From contig CAJUMV010000008.1 of the NCBI GenBank assembly GCA_910587715.1, forward strand, positions 37,953 to 101,952: a stretch of 64,000 bases of DNA. The letters run 5' to 3'. Of the stretch, positions 45,135 to 54,131 are shown piece by piece. Each line of letters begins with the position of its first letter. The first letter of the stretch is position 1. A model generated the notes under the pieces. It had not been told where the DNA came from. It did not search any database and saw only the letters and a list, made by a program, of their open reading frames with translations. Source of the stretch: an uncultured Lachnospiraceae bacterium. Lineage in GTDB: Bacteria > Bacillota > Clostridia > Lachnospirales > Lachnospiraceae. A program made the position numbers and the translations under genes.

Positions 45135-45147
45135 GGAGACGACCGCC

Positions 45148-46326
45148 ATGGAAATTCTATTCTACCGCTACAACAGCATATGTGAGCCGGACATCCTGCA
45201 GGTTTTCACAAATTTCGGCATCACGGTTCACACGGAAGAGCTGGAAATGCACAACAAGCAGGCATCGCCGCGGGAATGTGCCGAAAGAGTATCCGGCTGG
45301 ATTTTAAACCACTCCCTTGCCTTTGTGTTCAGCGTTAATTTCTTTCCTGCCGTCTCTTATACCTGTGAAAAATGGAAGGTGCCCTATGTCTGCTGGAGCG
45401 TGGACTCCCCGGTTCCCGAGCTGTTTTCCAACGCCCTGAAGAACACCTATAACCGTATTTTCCTGTTCGATAAAGCGCAGTACGACTCCTTTTCCCCCGT
45501 TAATCCGGAACGCATCTTTTATCTGCCTCTCGCCACCAATGTGAAACGCTGGGAAAAGGTCATCCTTGACATGACAGAAGAAGATTATGCCGCTTACGGA
45601 GCGGATGTTTCGTTCGTGGGCTCTCTATACACGGAGAAATGCAAATATGACACACTGACACTCTCCGAACATACCCGCGGCTTCGTGGACGGGCTGATGG
45701 AAGCCCAGCTTAAAGTTTTCGGCTGCAATTTTATCCCCGAAACCCTGACAGACGCCGTCATCCGCGAAATCTCGGAAGCGGATGCTGCCTTTTATCAAAG
45801 CGACGACGTTTACGCGGACATGACCCGCTATCTTGTGGCGCATCAATATATCGGCATGAAGCTTGCCGCCGTGGAGCGGGAACGCACGTTAAACCGTCTC
45901 GCCAATCATTTCTCTGTCACCCTTTACACCAGAAGCGACACCTCCCGCCTTCCCAGTGTGCACAGCAAAGGCGGCGTGAGCACCCTGACCGAAATGCCCA
46001 AGGTCTTTCAGGCAAGCAAAATCAACCTAAACATGACCATGCGTCCCATCGAAACCGGGCTTTCCCTGCGCATCTGGGATATCCTCGGCTGCGGCGGTTT
46101 CCTCCTCACCAACTATCAGGCGGAAATCCCCGACTATTTTGAAATCGGACGCGACCTCGAAACCTACGAATCCCTGGAAGAACTGGAGGAGAAAGTCCAT
46201 TATTATTTATCTCACGAAGAAGAGCGGGTGGAGATAGCTATCAACGGATACGAGAAAGTGGCGAACTACCACACATACGAAACGAGACTTGCCCAGATGA
46301 TCAAAGTGCTGACAGAAAAAATATGA
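45148..46326 (+). CDS. CgeB-like glycosyltransferase (DUF3880 / Glyco_trans_1_2)
   Basis: 392 residues, AAGGAGACG upstream. The same layout as the gene at 29667-30806: N-terminal DUF3880-type part (FVFSVNFFPAVSYTCEKWKVPYVCWSVDSP; DVSFVGSLYTEK) and C-terminal GT-B part (INLNMTMRPIETGLSLRIWDILGCGGFLLTNYQ; YYLSHEEERVEIAINGYEKV). The two share many identical blocks and are clear paralogues. It is the last gene of the trio and converges on csrA across a short hairpin. Confidence 0.82.
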   Translation: MEILFYRYNSICEPDILQVFTNFGITVHTEELEMHNKQASPRECAERVSGWILNHSLAFVFSVNFFPAVSYTCEKWKVPYVCWSVDSPVPELFSNALKNTYNRIFLFDKAQYDSFSPVNPERIFYLPLATNVKRWEKVILDMTEEDYAAYGADVSFVGSLYTEKCKYDTLTLSEHTRGFVDGLMEAQLKVFGCNFIPETLTDAVIREISEADAAFYQSDDVYADMTRYLVAHQYIGMKLAAVERERTLNRLANHFSVTLYTRSDTSRLPSVHSKGGVSTLTEMPKVFQASKINLNMTMRPIETGLSLRIWDILGCGGFLLTNYQAEIPDYFEIGRDLETYESLEELEEKVHYYLSHEEERVEIAINGYEKVANYHTYETRLAQMIKVLTEKI

Positions 46327-46365
46327 GCGCGGCGACGAAGATAATCCCCGCCCCGCGCTCTCTTT
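46325..46365. terminator. Hairpin between convergent glycosyltransferase and csrA
   Basis: GAGCGCGG (46325-46332) pairs with CCGCGCTC (46353-46360), followed on the plus strand by TCTTT. The T-run is weak; probably a shared 3'-end structure. Confidence 0.5.
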
Positions 46366-46368
46366 ATC

Positions 46369-46587
46369 TCATCCAAGTAGGTTCTTCAACGCCTCCATGC
46401 CGCCCACATCCCCGGCTTCCTTGTTCGCGTTCTGGATCTGCACATAAACTTCCTTCCGATACACAGGCACTTCCCTCGGTGCGCTAATGCCAAGCTTTAC
46501 CTGTTCTCCCTTAATCTCAAGAACCGTGACTTCCACATTGTTGTTTATCACAAGCGCTTCATTCTTCTTTCTGGATAAAGCTAACAT
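46369..46587 (-). CDS. csrA: Carbon storage regulator CsrA
   Basis: 72 residues, a full-length CsrA: MLALSRKKNEALVINNNVEVTVLEI, the beta-strand core KLGISAPREVPVYRKEVY, then a short C-terminal helix. In Firmicutes CsrA binds the flagellin mRNA leader to block translation and is held by FliW. Matching sites are seen in the flagellin leader at 38698-38729. The ATG follows the fliW stop codon with no gap (TAA-ATG), so expression is coupled. Confidence 0.96.
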   Translation of the reverse strand: MLALSRKKNEALVINNNVEVTVLEIKGEQVKLGISAPREVPVYRKEVYVQIQNANKEAGDVGGMEALKNLLG

Positions 46588-47052
46588 TTACTCACCTGCC
46601 TTCTGTTTGTTTTTCTGTAAGATGTCATAGATGGGATATTTTACCTGATACGCATCTCCCTCCACGATTACCTGCACTGCCAGTCTCTGTGTCGCGTTAA
46701 CGACGATAGGACCTTTCAGATTCACCGTCATCTTCTCGATATTGTCCTTCGGCACCGTCACCGTCACCATCACCAGCAGTTCATCCGGCTGCAGCTCTCC
46801 GATGTTTCTTAACAGTTCATCGTCCACCTCCGGATTATAGTCCGGACACACGATCAGCGGATCCATCACCGGCATGGCAAAGGCAGGCTCCTGCAGGGAC
46901 TGCATCCAGTGAATCGCGTCCGTACCCTTCTCCTCATCATGTATGAGCGCAAAATCCTGCAGGTCCGGAAACCCGATGATTCCGTTTGGGAAATGTATGA
47001 TTTTCTCATCATCAATCGTAATCTCTCCAAATACCCTCGTTGTAATCTGCAT
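46588..47052 (-). CDS. fliW: Flagellar assembly factor FliW
   Basis: 154 residues with the FliW signatures TRVFGEITIDDEKIIHFPNGIIGFPDLQDFALI and DYNPEVDDELLRNIGE. FliW binds free flagellin or CsrA in turn, so that flagellin is translated only once earlier copies are exported. It lies between flgL and csrA in the flgM unit. Confidence 0.96.
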   Translation of the reverse strand: MQITTRVFGEITIDDEKIIHFPNGIIGFPDLQDFALIHDEEKGTDAIHWMQSLQEPAFAMPVMDPLIVCPDYNPEVDDELLRNIGELQPDELLVMVTVTVPKDNIEKMTVNLKGPIVVNATQRLAVQVIVEGDAYQVKYPIYDILQKNKQKAGE

Positions 47053-47073
47053 ACTCTTTTTCCTTTCCCCGCT

Positions 47074-48906
47074 TTAGATGAAATTCATCAAATTCGTCTG
47101 CATAATCTTTCCTGTCGCCATGAGCGCCGCATTGTAGGTCAGCTCGGAAGCTGTCAGCTCCACTGCCACCTCTGTGATGTCGATACCCTCATTGTCCTGC
47201 TGCAGCTCCTTAAAGGTCGCCTTCTGATTCGTCAGTCTGGTGGAGATCAGCTCCAGACGGCTTCCTCTCGTGGCATTATCAGTCATAGCCACCTGGGAAT
47301 CTTCCTGATATTTCTGGTACTTTGAAATCTGGTTCTCAAACTTGGTATGAATGTCCTCACGGATATACCCCCAAGCCTTATCCGCGCCTGCTATACGCAG
47401 CGCCAAATCCTTATACTCGTCGCTGTCCTCCGCATACTCCTTCTGTTTGGTCTCCAAATCCGTCTTCAATTTGTCAATATCTTCAAGCTGCTTGAGATAA
47501 TACTGGAAGTCGTCCAAATCCCTCTGCACATCATGGGTAAAAATCTCATCCGCTCTGGTATTCACCTGAATCTGCTGATTGTAGCCGACATCATAATAGA
47601 TGTCCTGATTTCTTCCCTCCTCGCGCTGGGAATTATACCACGTCTTTCTCAGAACCGCAGTTTCGCCCTCTGCCGCCGTGTTTATCGTCTCAACGCAGTT
47701 GAAATAATGCACCGGATTGATATCACCGGTCTCCCATTCCGACTTGTCGTAGTTTACCTGAAAACTCTTTCCGTCCTTAAACGCGTTCTCGCTAAAGTTC
47801 GCTTTATAAAAATCCTCGGAAAATACCAGCTCGCCGCTGGTGGGAATATAGGCGATTCCTGTACAGGTGCCGTCAGCGATTGCCTTGTATGCCACCTCCT
47901 GATCGGAAAACTCCTGCACATCCCTAAATGTCGCTTCCGCCTCCGTCACCAATTGCGTCGGCAAAGTAGTCGGCGGTGTGGCGGTAGGATCCGGATACTT
48001 ATTACCGGCAGCATCCTCCGCGCTCACCACGTTCACCGAAGCCGCAAGTCCGCCGTTAGTGCCCGCTGTCGTACCTGCCGGCACCGTTATCTCCAGCTTC
48101 ACATTATTATAAGTATAATCTGTAACCGTAGGCGGAGTGGTTGTCGTATCCGTTTCCGTATACTTGTACTCCGGTATCGTGATGGTCATCTTCTGGGGAT
48201 TCCCTGCCATATCCGTCTTGGTGAGCGAATCCAGATTATTATAGGAAATGCGGAAGCTGTACATGCTGGAATTTTTCACATGCTGCTCGTATGAGTCCGT
48301 ATCCGTTATGCCGGGCGCCGTTGTCGGTCCTGTCGTCCCGCCGAGATTCTCGCGCAGCTTGTCGAAATCGGTATAATTAATCCTGCGGATATCCTGAAAA
48401 CCAAATTCTTCGTCAATATTGTAGGATACGGGATGCGCCCTTCTCTCCTTCATATCTTCTTCGGTAAAGGTCACCGGAAGGTCCGTCCTGTAGCCGGAAA
48501 ATACATACCGACCCGCATAGTCCACATTCGCGCAGGAATAAAACTCCGCCGTCAGCTGCTTTACCTGCGTCAGATAAATGCGCAGATCGTCCGTCGTCTG
48601 GAATTTAGCCGGAGCTGCCGATGCCTGCTTGTAAAGGCTGTCAAGCACATCACCCACCGTTTTCATGGCATCCGCCGTCAAGGTCAGCCACTGTTCTGCA
48701 TCCTTCGCGTTCCTGTCATTGTACTGCGAAACCGCGGTCACATTGCTCCGCAGACGCAGCGCCCTGATTGCCACCACCGGATCGTCGGAGGGACGCACAA
48801 TCTTACTCTGATTGGTCATCTGGTTGGTGAGCTTATCCTGCAAAATCTTATTCTGATTGATGTTGTATGCGGAATTGTTCCGCATAATCTTGTTTGTCAT
48901 TCTCAT
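47074..48906 (-). CDS. flgL: Flagellar hook-filament junction protein FlgL, enlarged
   Basis: 610 residues, about twice the usual 300. The N-terminal flagellin-like region (MRNNSAYNINQNKILQDKLTNQMTNQ, PSDDPVVAIRALRLRSNV) and C-terminal region (NEGIDITEVAVELTASELTYNAALMATGKIMQTNLMNFI-like end) are conserved. The middle (about 160-420) is a large Thr/Pro-rich insertion, rich in ATPPTTLP-type sequence, likely surface-exposed. AGAGGG lies 9 bases before the ATG. Confidence 0.94.
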   Translation of the reverse strand: MRMTNKIMRNNSAYNINQNKILQDKLTNQMTNQSKIVRPSDDPVVAIRALRLRSNVTAVSQYNDRNAKDAEQWLTLTADAMKTVGDVLDSLYKQASAAPAKFQTTDDLRIYLTQVKQLTAEFYSCANVDYAGRYVFSGYRTDLPVTFTEEDMKERRAHPVSYNIDEEFGFQDIRRINYTDFDKLRENLGGTTGPTTAPGITDTDSYEQHVKNSSMYSFRISYNNLDSLTKTDMAGNPQKMTITIPEYKYTETDTTTTPPTVTDYTYNNVKLEITVPAGTTAGTNGGLAASVNVVSAEDAAGNKYPDPTATPPTTLPTQLVTEAEATFRDVQEFSDQEVAYKAIADGTCTGIAYIPTSGELVFSEDFYKANFSENAFKDGKSFQVNYDKSEWETGDINPVHYFNCVETINTAAEGETAVLRKTWYNSQREEGRNQDIYYDVGYNQQIQVNTRADEIFTHDVQRDLDDFQYYLKQLEDIDKLKTDLETKQKEYAEDSDEYKDLALRIAGADKAWGYIREDIHTKFENQISKYQKYQEDSQVAMTDNATRGSRLELISTRLTNQKATFKELQQDNEGIDITEVAVELTASELTYNAALMATGKIMQTNLMNFI

Positions 48907-48931
48907 AAGTTACAGCCCTCTTTCCTAACTA

Positions 48932-50833
48932 TTAAACACCTGTTTGAAGAATTAATCTGTCGTACACTTCCGTCAGCACATTGATCATCTTGGACGCCAA
49001 CGTGTAAGCATTCTCATACTTCACCAGGTTCATTGCCTCCTCGTCCTCGTCAACGCCGGAGATGGAAGTTCTCTGGTTATCGATATTCGTCTCCAGACTG
49101 AAGTAGGTCGCGTAGAAAGTCTCTGCATTGCTGGTATTCAGAGTCGCATCCGACAGCACGCACTCCAGAAAACCGCCCGCATCCCTGCCGCGGAAGCTAA
49201 ACTGGTTTTTGTCTGTCAGCATGGAAATCACCGCCCTTACCTGGTCGCACTGTTCCTTGCCTTCGATTTCATCCTTTCCGTCACCCGGAGGATCCGTATC
49301 CGGCGTTGTGCCGACTCCGTCATCTTTGTCGATATCCTTTCTCGTTCCGAGAAGGTCAGGGTTCTTCACCACCGCATCGAGAAGGGTAATATTGCCCGCC
49401 GTGATATTGTAGTAACCGGTATTTTCCCCGTTCGGCGCGGACCTATCCAACTCATTCTGCTTATACTGCCCCTCCTGTCTGACATAATCCGCCGTAAAGA
49501 GAATATCCGCTTTCTTCGGCGGATCCTCAGCCGTCAGACCTTCCTTGAAAATGTCGTTTACCTTCTTCGTAAACTCACGCACCCACTCGTTCATCTGCTT
49601 CATATAATAAGGCACGCCCTGATAGTTCATCTCGCCGCCTATGGAGACATCCGACCATGTCTTTTCCTGCGTCAGCGGCATATCGCTCTTGTTATTGTCA
49701 ATGGTGAAGGTATATTCGCCATTGCCGTTGTAAACCCATTTCGTATAATAGTAAAGCTGGTTTCCGATATTGATCACACCGCCAGTATCGGAAAGATTAC
49801 ACTTCGATATATCCTGCAGATGGGATTCCGTAGTCTTAATGGTAACCGTAGAAATACTCTTATGGAAAGCCACGTTGGTAGCCGTCCCCTTGAAATACTC
49901 GCCGTTATTTCCGTCGCGCATCTCAATCAGACCGCGGAGCTCACCGCCCATGGAAGCATTGTAAAGACTAAATTCAATCCCGTCGCTCCACATAAGGTCA
50001 TACAGACCATCCACATCGGTCTGGTTTACTTTCTCGTCCTCCGGACGGGACACGCATACCAGCGTCCTGTATTCGTCCATATCCACCAGCGTCTGTCCGC
50101 CGGCAATCTTTACCATATATCTGTGCGCCGCCGTGGGAACGCCCTCCTGATCCAGAATGGGCAGCTCCTGCGTCTGCACGTCCACAATTGCGGAAAGCTC
50201 GTCGATCAGTAAATCTCTCTTATCACGCAGCTCATTCGCCCGGCTGCCTGTCAGCTCGATGGTATTGATCTGCTTGTTCACCGTCGCCAGATCCTGTGCG
50301 ATGGAGTTAATCTGATCCGCGCGAATCTTAATCTCGTCATTCACATCTGACTGGAGATCCTGCAAATCCCCGTACAGGTTATTGAAATAATCCGTCAGCG
50401 CCTTCGCCGCACCCAAAAACTGCGCTTTCGTCTCGGTGCTGCTGGCATTTTTCGTAATTTCCTGTAAGGTCACGCCAAGCTGGTTAAAAAGCGACTTGAA
50501 GCCCGTCGTCTTGTCGTCCTTCAGGTACTCCTGAATCATATTGCAGTAGTAGAGCTTCGCGTCGTACTCGCCGAGCTTCGTCTCGTTATCCCAATATTTA
50601 TGGTCATAGAAAAGGTCACGCACCCGCTCGATTGCCAGCGTCTCCACGCCCGCGCCCGCACAGCCGTATGTGGCAAAGACACGCAGCGCGTTTGCCGCCT
50701 CCGTCTGTACCTCCTGCCTGCTGTAGCCCGCCGTCTGCACATTGCTGATATTATTGCCCGTGGTGTTGAGCGCGGCATTTGCGGCGCGAAGCCCCGATGA
50801 TGCGATTGTCAGTCCGAAAAATGTAGATGCCAT
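48932..50833 (-). CDS. flgK: Flagellar hook-associated protein FlgK (second copy)
   Basis: 633 residues. N-terminal Flg_bb_rod-like motif (ASSGLRAANAALNTTGNNISNVQTAGYSRQ), the central FlgK region (SRANELRDKRDLLIDELSAIVDVQ) and C-terminal Flg_bbr_C motif (DEDEEAMNLVKYENAYTLASKMINVLTEVYDRLI). A Pro/Asp-rich loop lies near residue 520. It joins hook and filament. It is 29 bases downstream of the other flgK; both are complete and differ strongly, so they are an old duplication rather than a recent one. Confidence 0.94.
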   Translation of the reverse strand: MASTFFGLTIASSGLRAANAALNTTGNNISNVQTAGYSRQEVQTEAANALRVFATYGCAGAGVETLAIERVRDLFYDHKYWDNETKLGEYDAKLYYCNMIQEYLKDDKTTGFKSLFNQLGVTLQEITKNASSTETKAQFLGAAKALTDYFNNLYGDLQDLQSDVNDEIKIRADQINSIAQDLATVNKQINTIELTGSRANELRDKRDLLIDELSAIVDVQTQELPILDQEGVPTAAHRYMVKIAGGQTLVDMDEYRTLVCVSRPEDEKVNQTDVDGLYDLMWSDGIEFSLYNASMGGELRGLIEMRDGNNGEYFKGTATNVAFHKSISTVTIKTTESHLQDISKCNLSDTGGVINIGNQLYYYTKWVYNGNGEYTFTIDNNKSDMPLTQEKTWSDVSIGGEMNYQGVPYYMKQMNEWVREFTKKVNDIFKEGLTAEDPPKKADILFTADYVRQEGQYKQNELDRSAPNGENTGYYNITAGNITLLDAVVKNPDLLGTRKDIDKDDGVGTTPDTDPPGDGKDEIEGKEQCDQVRAVISMLTDKNQFSFRGRDAGGFLECVLSDATLNTSNAETFYATYFSLETNIDNQRTSISGVDEDEEAMNLVKYENAYTLASKMINVLTEVYDRLILQTGV

Positions 50834-50862
50834 ATCATTACCTCGTATTTTTCTTTAACAGA

Positions 50863-52554
50863 TTAACGTCCCAGTGTAGAAAGCAGATGATCCAGCATCT
50901 CACTGATTACGTTGATATATCTGCTGGATGCGTTGTATGCGTTCTGATACATGATCATATTGGTCAGTTCCTCGTCGGAGGATACGCCCACAATCTGCTC
51001 CCTCGCATACAAAAGCGCGTCTGTAGCTACATTCTGATTATCCTGCACCGCACGGAAAACCGAGCCTGTGTTTGCAATCTGGGATACCAGATTTTTATAG
51101 TAATCCTGAAAGGTGAGCGGCGTCTGCACGTTGGGATTCAGCGTGTAAATCGGCTCCTCAAAAGCCTTCTTCAACGCTTCCATCGTCTCATGATCCTCCG
51201 AGTGCTCGCCCAGACGGAAGCTCAGCAGCGAAGGATTCTGCTTCAGTTCCTGATTAATCTGTATATTTCTCACCGTCCAGCCTGTCTCCGGCTTTCCGGT
51301 TTCATCTATCATCAGCTGGAAGAGCTGGTAGGGGTCTCCGTTTTCATCCCGCATGTAAGTGGAATCGGGATTAAGCGCCGTCGCCCTCTTCGCCGCGTCC
51401 TCAAGAACGGAATTGATCTTCGTGGTGACAATATGCACGAGCTTATCAAATTCCGCCTGCACGTTCATCACAATGGAGTTCTTGATATGCGCATTGTACC
51501 AGTTCTCTTCATACTTGCCGTCCGGATTGATATTGTCAAGCTCGTTGTGGGTCGCCCTGTGGTCGCCCCTTGCCAGCAGGATGCCTTTCAGGGAGCCGAT
51601 ATCCGTATTAAACTGCGAGGATATCTCCTGAGTCAGGTCGAATACCTCCGCCCCTTCTATATTCTCCTTGGAAATGATAGGATTGCCGTCCGCGTCAAAC
51701 TCATCGAATTTCGCAAGCATCTTCCAGTAGGGTGTGTAGAATCCGGTCTGCTTGTCTTCATAAAGACACATTTCATTGACCAGACTGCCTTTCACCAAAT
51801 CCACGCCTTCAAAACGGACGCTCACATAACCCGCGATATCCTCGGAATAAGCGATACTGCCAAGCTTTCCCAGCTCGTCAAGAAGATAGTTTCTGCGGTC
51901 GCGCAGGTCGTTCGCATGTTCCGGACCGCCCTCCACTCTCACGATGGCACGGTTCAGCGCTTCAATCTCCTGCGCGTAGCTGTTGATCATGTCAACATCC
52001 GTCTTGACCTTTTTATTCATATTATCCTGATATTCACAAAGGCTGTTGTAAACTTTCTGTGCCTTCGTGATAAACTCGTATGCCTTCGTCACGAACAGAT
52101 TCTGGTTCACCGATGCCGTCGGGTCGTTCGCCAGCTCCTGTATCGCGCCCCAGAGTCCGTCTTTCGTGTTCGCAGCATTGGTGTGGTCACCGATAAGCGC
52201 CGTCGAAAACTCGTGCCCCTCGTTGGATTCTCCCAGAATATACTCTATTTCTTCCAGCGCCGTCGCTGAAATATCATAAAAAGACTTCCGTCCCGACTCG
52301 CGGCGGTAGTTTCTGTCCAGTATAAAGTCTCTTTCCTGTCTTGTCCGGGTATAATTGACACCAAGACCTGTCTGTATCCAGTTTCGCGAAGTATCCTTAG
52401 AGTGCGTAACATAATTCCGCGTACCCTGCTGTACCTGCTGTCTGGTATACCCCTGGGTGTCCAAATTAGACATGTTATGCGCAGTGGTATTCAGCGCATT
52501 GTTTGATGTTTGTAATCCTGATACGCCTATATAAAGGCTCGACATTAATGACAT
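50863..52554 (-). CDS. flgK: Flagellar hook-associated protein FlgK (first copy)
   Basis: 563 residues. N-terminus SLYIGVSGLQTSNNALNTTAHNMSNLDTQGYTRQQV, central EHANDLRDRRNYLLDELGKLGSI and C-terminus SDEELTNMIMYQNAYNASSRYINVISEMLDHLLSTLGR are all typical of FlgK. GAGG upstream of the ATG at 52554. Follows flgN by 20 bases. With the second copy it suggests two HAP1-type proteins at the hook-filament junction. Confidence 0.95.
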   Translation of the reverse strand: MSLMSSLYIGVSGLQTSNNALNTTAHNMSNLDTQGYTRQQVQQGTRNYVTHSKDTSRNWIQTGLGVNYTRTRQERDFILDRNYRRESGRKSFYDISATALEEIEYILGESNEGHEFSTALIGDHTNAANTKDGLWGAIQELANDPTASVNQNLFVTKAYEFITKAQKVYNSLCEYQDNMNKKVKTDVDMINSYAQEIEALNRAIVRVEGGPEHANDLRDRRNYLLDELGKLGSIAYSEDIAGYVSVRFEGVDLVKGSLVNEMCLYEDKQTGFYTPYWKMLAKFDEFDADGNPIISKENIEGAEVFDLTQEISSQFNTDIGSLKGILLARGDHRATHNELDNINPDGKYEENWYNAHIKNSIVMNVQAEFDKLVHIVTTKINSVLEDAAKRATALNPDSTYMRDENGDPYQLFQLMIDETGKPETGWTVRNIQINQELKQNPSLLSFRLGEHSEDHETMEALKKAFEEPIYTLNPNVQTPLTFQDYYKNLVSQIANTGSVFRAVQDNQNVATDALLYAREQIVGVSSDEELTNMIMYQNAYNASSRYINVISEMLDHLLSTLGR

Positions 52555-52573
52555 AGTTCACCGTCCTCAACAA

Positions 52574-53092
52574 TTATTGCTTGGCGTCAAATGCCTTATT
52601 GACTGTGCCGATCACATCACCGGTATTACAGGCGCCCCTGTTATAATTCGCCGTCTCCGGCGCTTTATTCAAGGACTGTATCACCTGCATGTTGAACTGC
52701 ACCATCTCCAATGCACTCTCGATCAATTCTCTGTTCTGTTCGTTGACCCGTTTTACCGCATGGACATTCATTCGCAGTTCGTCAAATACCGATGCCAGTT
52801 TCGCCTGCTCCTGAGGCCTTGCCGCCAGCATCTTAATCAAATCTGCAATCTTCAGCTTCGTAACATCCTTGTTAAGTACGTTCGCAATATCATTAACAGC
52901 TTCATTTCTCTGGTTATCCAGATGGTTGATTCTGCTTACGATGAATTGCTCCTCATCCGTGATCTGGGCTAAAGCTTTTACATCGTCAGACACAATGGCA
53001 GGTGTTTTTTTTATGGAAAGCTCTAACAGATTCTTGTATTCCTGATTCTCTTTCTCCAAAACCTCAATCAAGGTTTCCATCAAGCTCGCCAC
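52574..53092 (-). CDS. flgN: Flagellar chaperone FlgN-like protein
   Basis: 172 residues, helical throughout, with the FlgN pattern MASLMETLIEVLEKENQEYKNLLELSIKK, then EEQFIVSRINHLDNQRNEAVNDIANVL. FlgN binds FlgK and FlgL and guides them to export. Its place between flgM and flgK is the standard Firmicutes order. Confidence 0.9.
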   Translation of the reverse strand: MASLMETLIEVLEKENQEYKNLLELSIKKTPAIVSDDVKALAQITDEEQFIVSRINHLDNQRNEAVNDIANVLNKDVTKLKIADLIKMLAARPQEQAKLASVFDELRMNVHAVKRVNEQNRELIESALEMVQFNMQVIQSLNKAPETANYNRGACNTGDVIGTVNKAFDAKQ

Positions 53093-53118
53093 GTCAAACC
53101 CTTACCTTTCCCTAGTTA

Positions 53119-53400
53119 CTAAAGACTCTCAATCTCCTCATACTGCTTCATCAGCTTCTCGGCAAAGCTCTCACTGCTCACCTGATATGTGCCGTTCGCA
53201 ATGCCTGCCTTGATGGGAGCCGTCAGCTCGCTTCTGATATCCTCTGCCGCCGCAACCGCGTTCTTCGCAATCTGGATATCCTTACCGATACTGGAGATTT
53301 GAATCCGGTCAGAATTCGCACTTTTAGCTGCATTCTGCGTCTTGGCACGGCTCTTCGCGCCATAGAGCTGCTGCACCTGTGTATAAGCTTCGATACGCAT
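53119..53400 (-). CDS. flgM: Anti-sigma-28 factor FlgM
   Basis: 93 residues with a Gly/Ala/Ser-rich disordered N-terminal half and a C-terminal sigma-binding region (DRIQISSIGKDIQIAKNAV, SELTAPIKAGIANGTYQVSSESFAEKLMKQY). It holds sigma-28 inactive until secreted through the finished hook-basal body. AGGAGG precedes the start, and a sigma-28 promoter lies upstream, so it is part of its own feedback loop. Confidence 0.93.
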   Translation of the reverse strand: MRIEAYTQVQQLYGAKSRAKTQNAAKSANSDRIQISSIGKDIQIAKNAVAAAEDIRSELTAPIKAGIANGTYQVSSESFAEKLMKQYEEIESL

Positions 53401-53471
53401 ACGAATTTCCTCCTTCCTCCCGAGGCCAATCTCCGAAGGAAATTTACCTCACTCAATATCTTACATAATAG

Positions 53472-53498
53472 GTATCGGTTATTTTCTGCAGGACTTTA
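53472..53498 (-). promoter_or_regulatory. Sigma-28 promoter of flgM-flgN-flgK-flgK-flgL-fliW-csrA
   Basis: Minus strand TAAA (53495-53498), 16 bases, CCGATAC (53472-53478), about 72 bases upstream of flgM. Third match to the same pattern in this window. Confidence 0.83.
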
Positions 53499-53541
53499 GT
53501 GTTTCATGTAAAAAAATAGAAAGTACGTTATTGCGACAACG

Positions 53542-53591
53542 AAAAAAACGGCTTCATCCGGCGTAAATACCGGGTAAAACCGTTTTTTTCT
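53542..53591. terminator. Terminator of the tRNA cluster
   Basis: GAAAAAAACGG (53542-53552) pairs with CCGTTTTTTTC (53581-53591), with an inner CCGG stem. T-runs occur on both strands; it lies 4 bases beyond the tRNA-Leu 3' end and separates the cluster from the flgM promoter. Confidence 0.88.
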
Positions 53592-53595
53592 TAAT

Positions 53596-53680
53596 GCCGG
53601 CAACCGGAATCGAACCGGTACGGGGGATTAGCCCCGCAGGATTTTAAGTCCTGTGCGTCTGCCAGTTCCGCCATGCCGGC
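53596..53680 (-). tRNA. tRNA-Leu (anticodon TAA)
   Basis: 85 bases with acceptor arms GCCGGCA/TGCCGGC, a long variable arm as in class II tRNAs, T-arm GGTTCGATTCC and anticodon loop ACTTAAAAT giving TAA. CCA is not encoded. Confidence 0.93.
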
Positions 53681-53684
53681 AAAA

Positions 53685-53758
53685 CGACCCGGATGGGACT
53701 CGAACCCACGACCTCCGCCGTGACAGGGCGGCGCTCTAACCAACTGAGCCACCGGGCC
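53685..53758 (-). tRNA. tRNA-Asp (anticodon GTC)
   Basis: 74 bases, acceptor GGCCCGG/CCGGGTC, D-arm GCTCAGTTGGTTAGAGC, anticodon loop CTGTCAC giving GTC, T-arm GGGTTCGAGTCCC, discriminator G as expected for Asp. CCA is not encoded. Confidence 0.94.
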
Positions 53759-53806
53759 TAGCCGCTTCAGCTATTATATTATATATATTTTTGATAAATC
53801 TGTCAA

Positions 53807-53880
53807 TGGACCTTCGGGGACTCGAACCCGGGACCGACCGGTTATGAGCCGGTTGCTCTAACCAACTGAGCTAAAGGTCC
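53807..53880 (-). tRNA. tRNA with CAT anticodon (elongator Met or Ile2)
   Basis: 74 bases, acceptor GGACCTT/AAGGTCC, D-arm GCTCAGTTGGTTAGAGC, anticodon loop CTCATAA. CAT may be Met or, after lysidine modification, Ile for ATA codons. The acceptor GGACCTT resembles many Firmicutes Ile2 tRNAs, but sequence alone does not settle it. CCA is not encoded. Confidence 0.88.
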
Positions 53881-53904
53881 GTAATACAAAAAACCGTAAA
53901 ACAA

Positions 53905-53976
53905 TGACTCCAACGGGAATCGAACCCGTGTTACCGCCGTGAAAGGGCGATGTCTTAACCGCTTGACCATGGAGCC
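53905..53976 (-). tRNA. tRNA-Glu (anticodon TTC)
   Basis: 72 bases, acceptor GGCTCCA/TGGAGTC (one G-U pair), anticodon loop CTTTCAC giving TTC, T-arm GGGTTCGATTCCC. First tRNA of the cluster; CCA is not encoded. Confidence 0.93.
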
Positions 53977-53987
53977 CCAACGACGAT

Positions 53988-54016
53988 ATGATATCATACT
54001 CCGCCCTGTTTGGCAA
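53988..54016 (-). promoter_or_regulatory. Promoter of the tRNA cluster
   Basis: Minus strand TTGCCA (54011-54016), 17 bases, TATCAT (53988-53993), 12 bases before the tRNA-Glu 5' end. Confidence 0.7.
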
Positions 54017-54073
54017 GCAGAAAAGAGATTGAAAATAAGAATTAATTACAAAATAATTGCAAAAATCAAATCA

Positions 54074-54101
54074 TTGGAATGCATGGATTTCGTTATATAC
54101 T
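54074..54101 (+). promoter_or_regulatory. Likely promoter of the ECF sigma operon
   Basis: TTGGAA (54074-54079), 16 bases, TATACT (54096-54101), about 31 bases before the TTG start. Confidence 0.5.
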
Positions 54102-54131
54102 TATGAGGGGACTTCCCCGGGAGGAACAATC

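Noticed and set aside
50827..52269. Long plus-strand frame of 480 codons
   Set aside because: Fully antisense to the first flgK; composition artefact.
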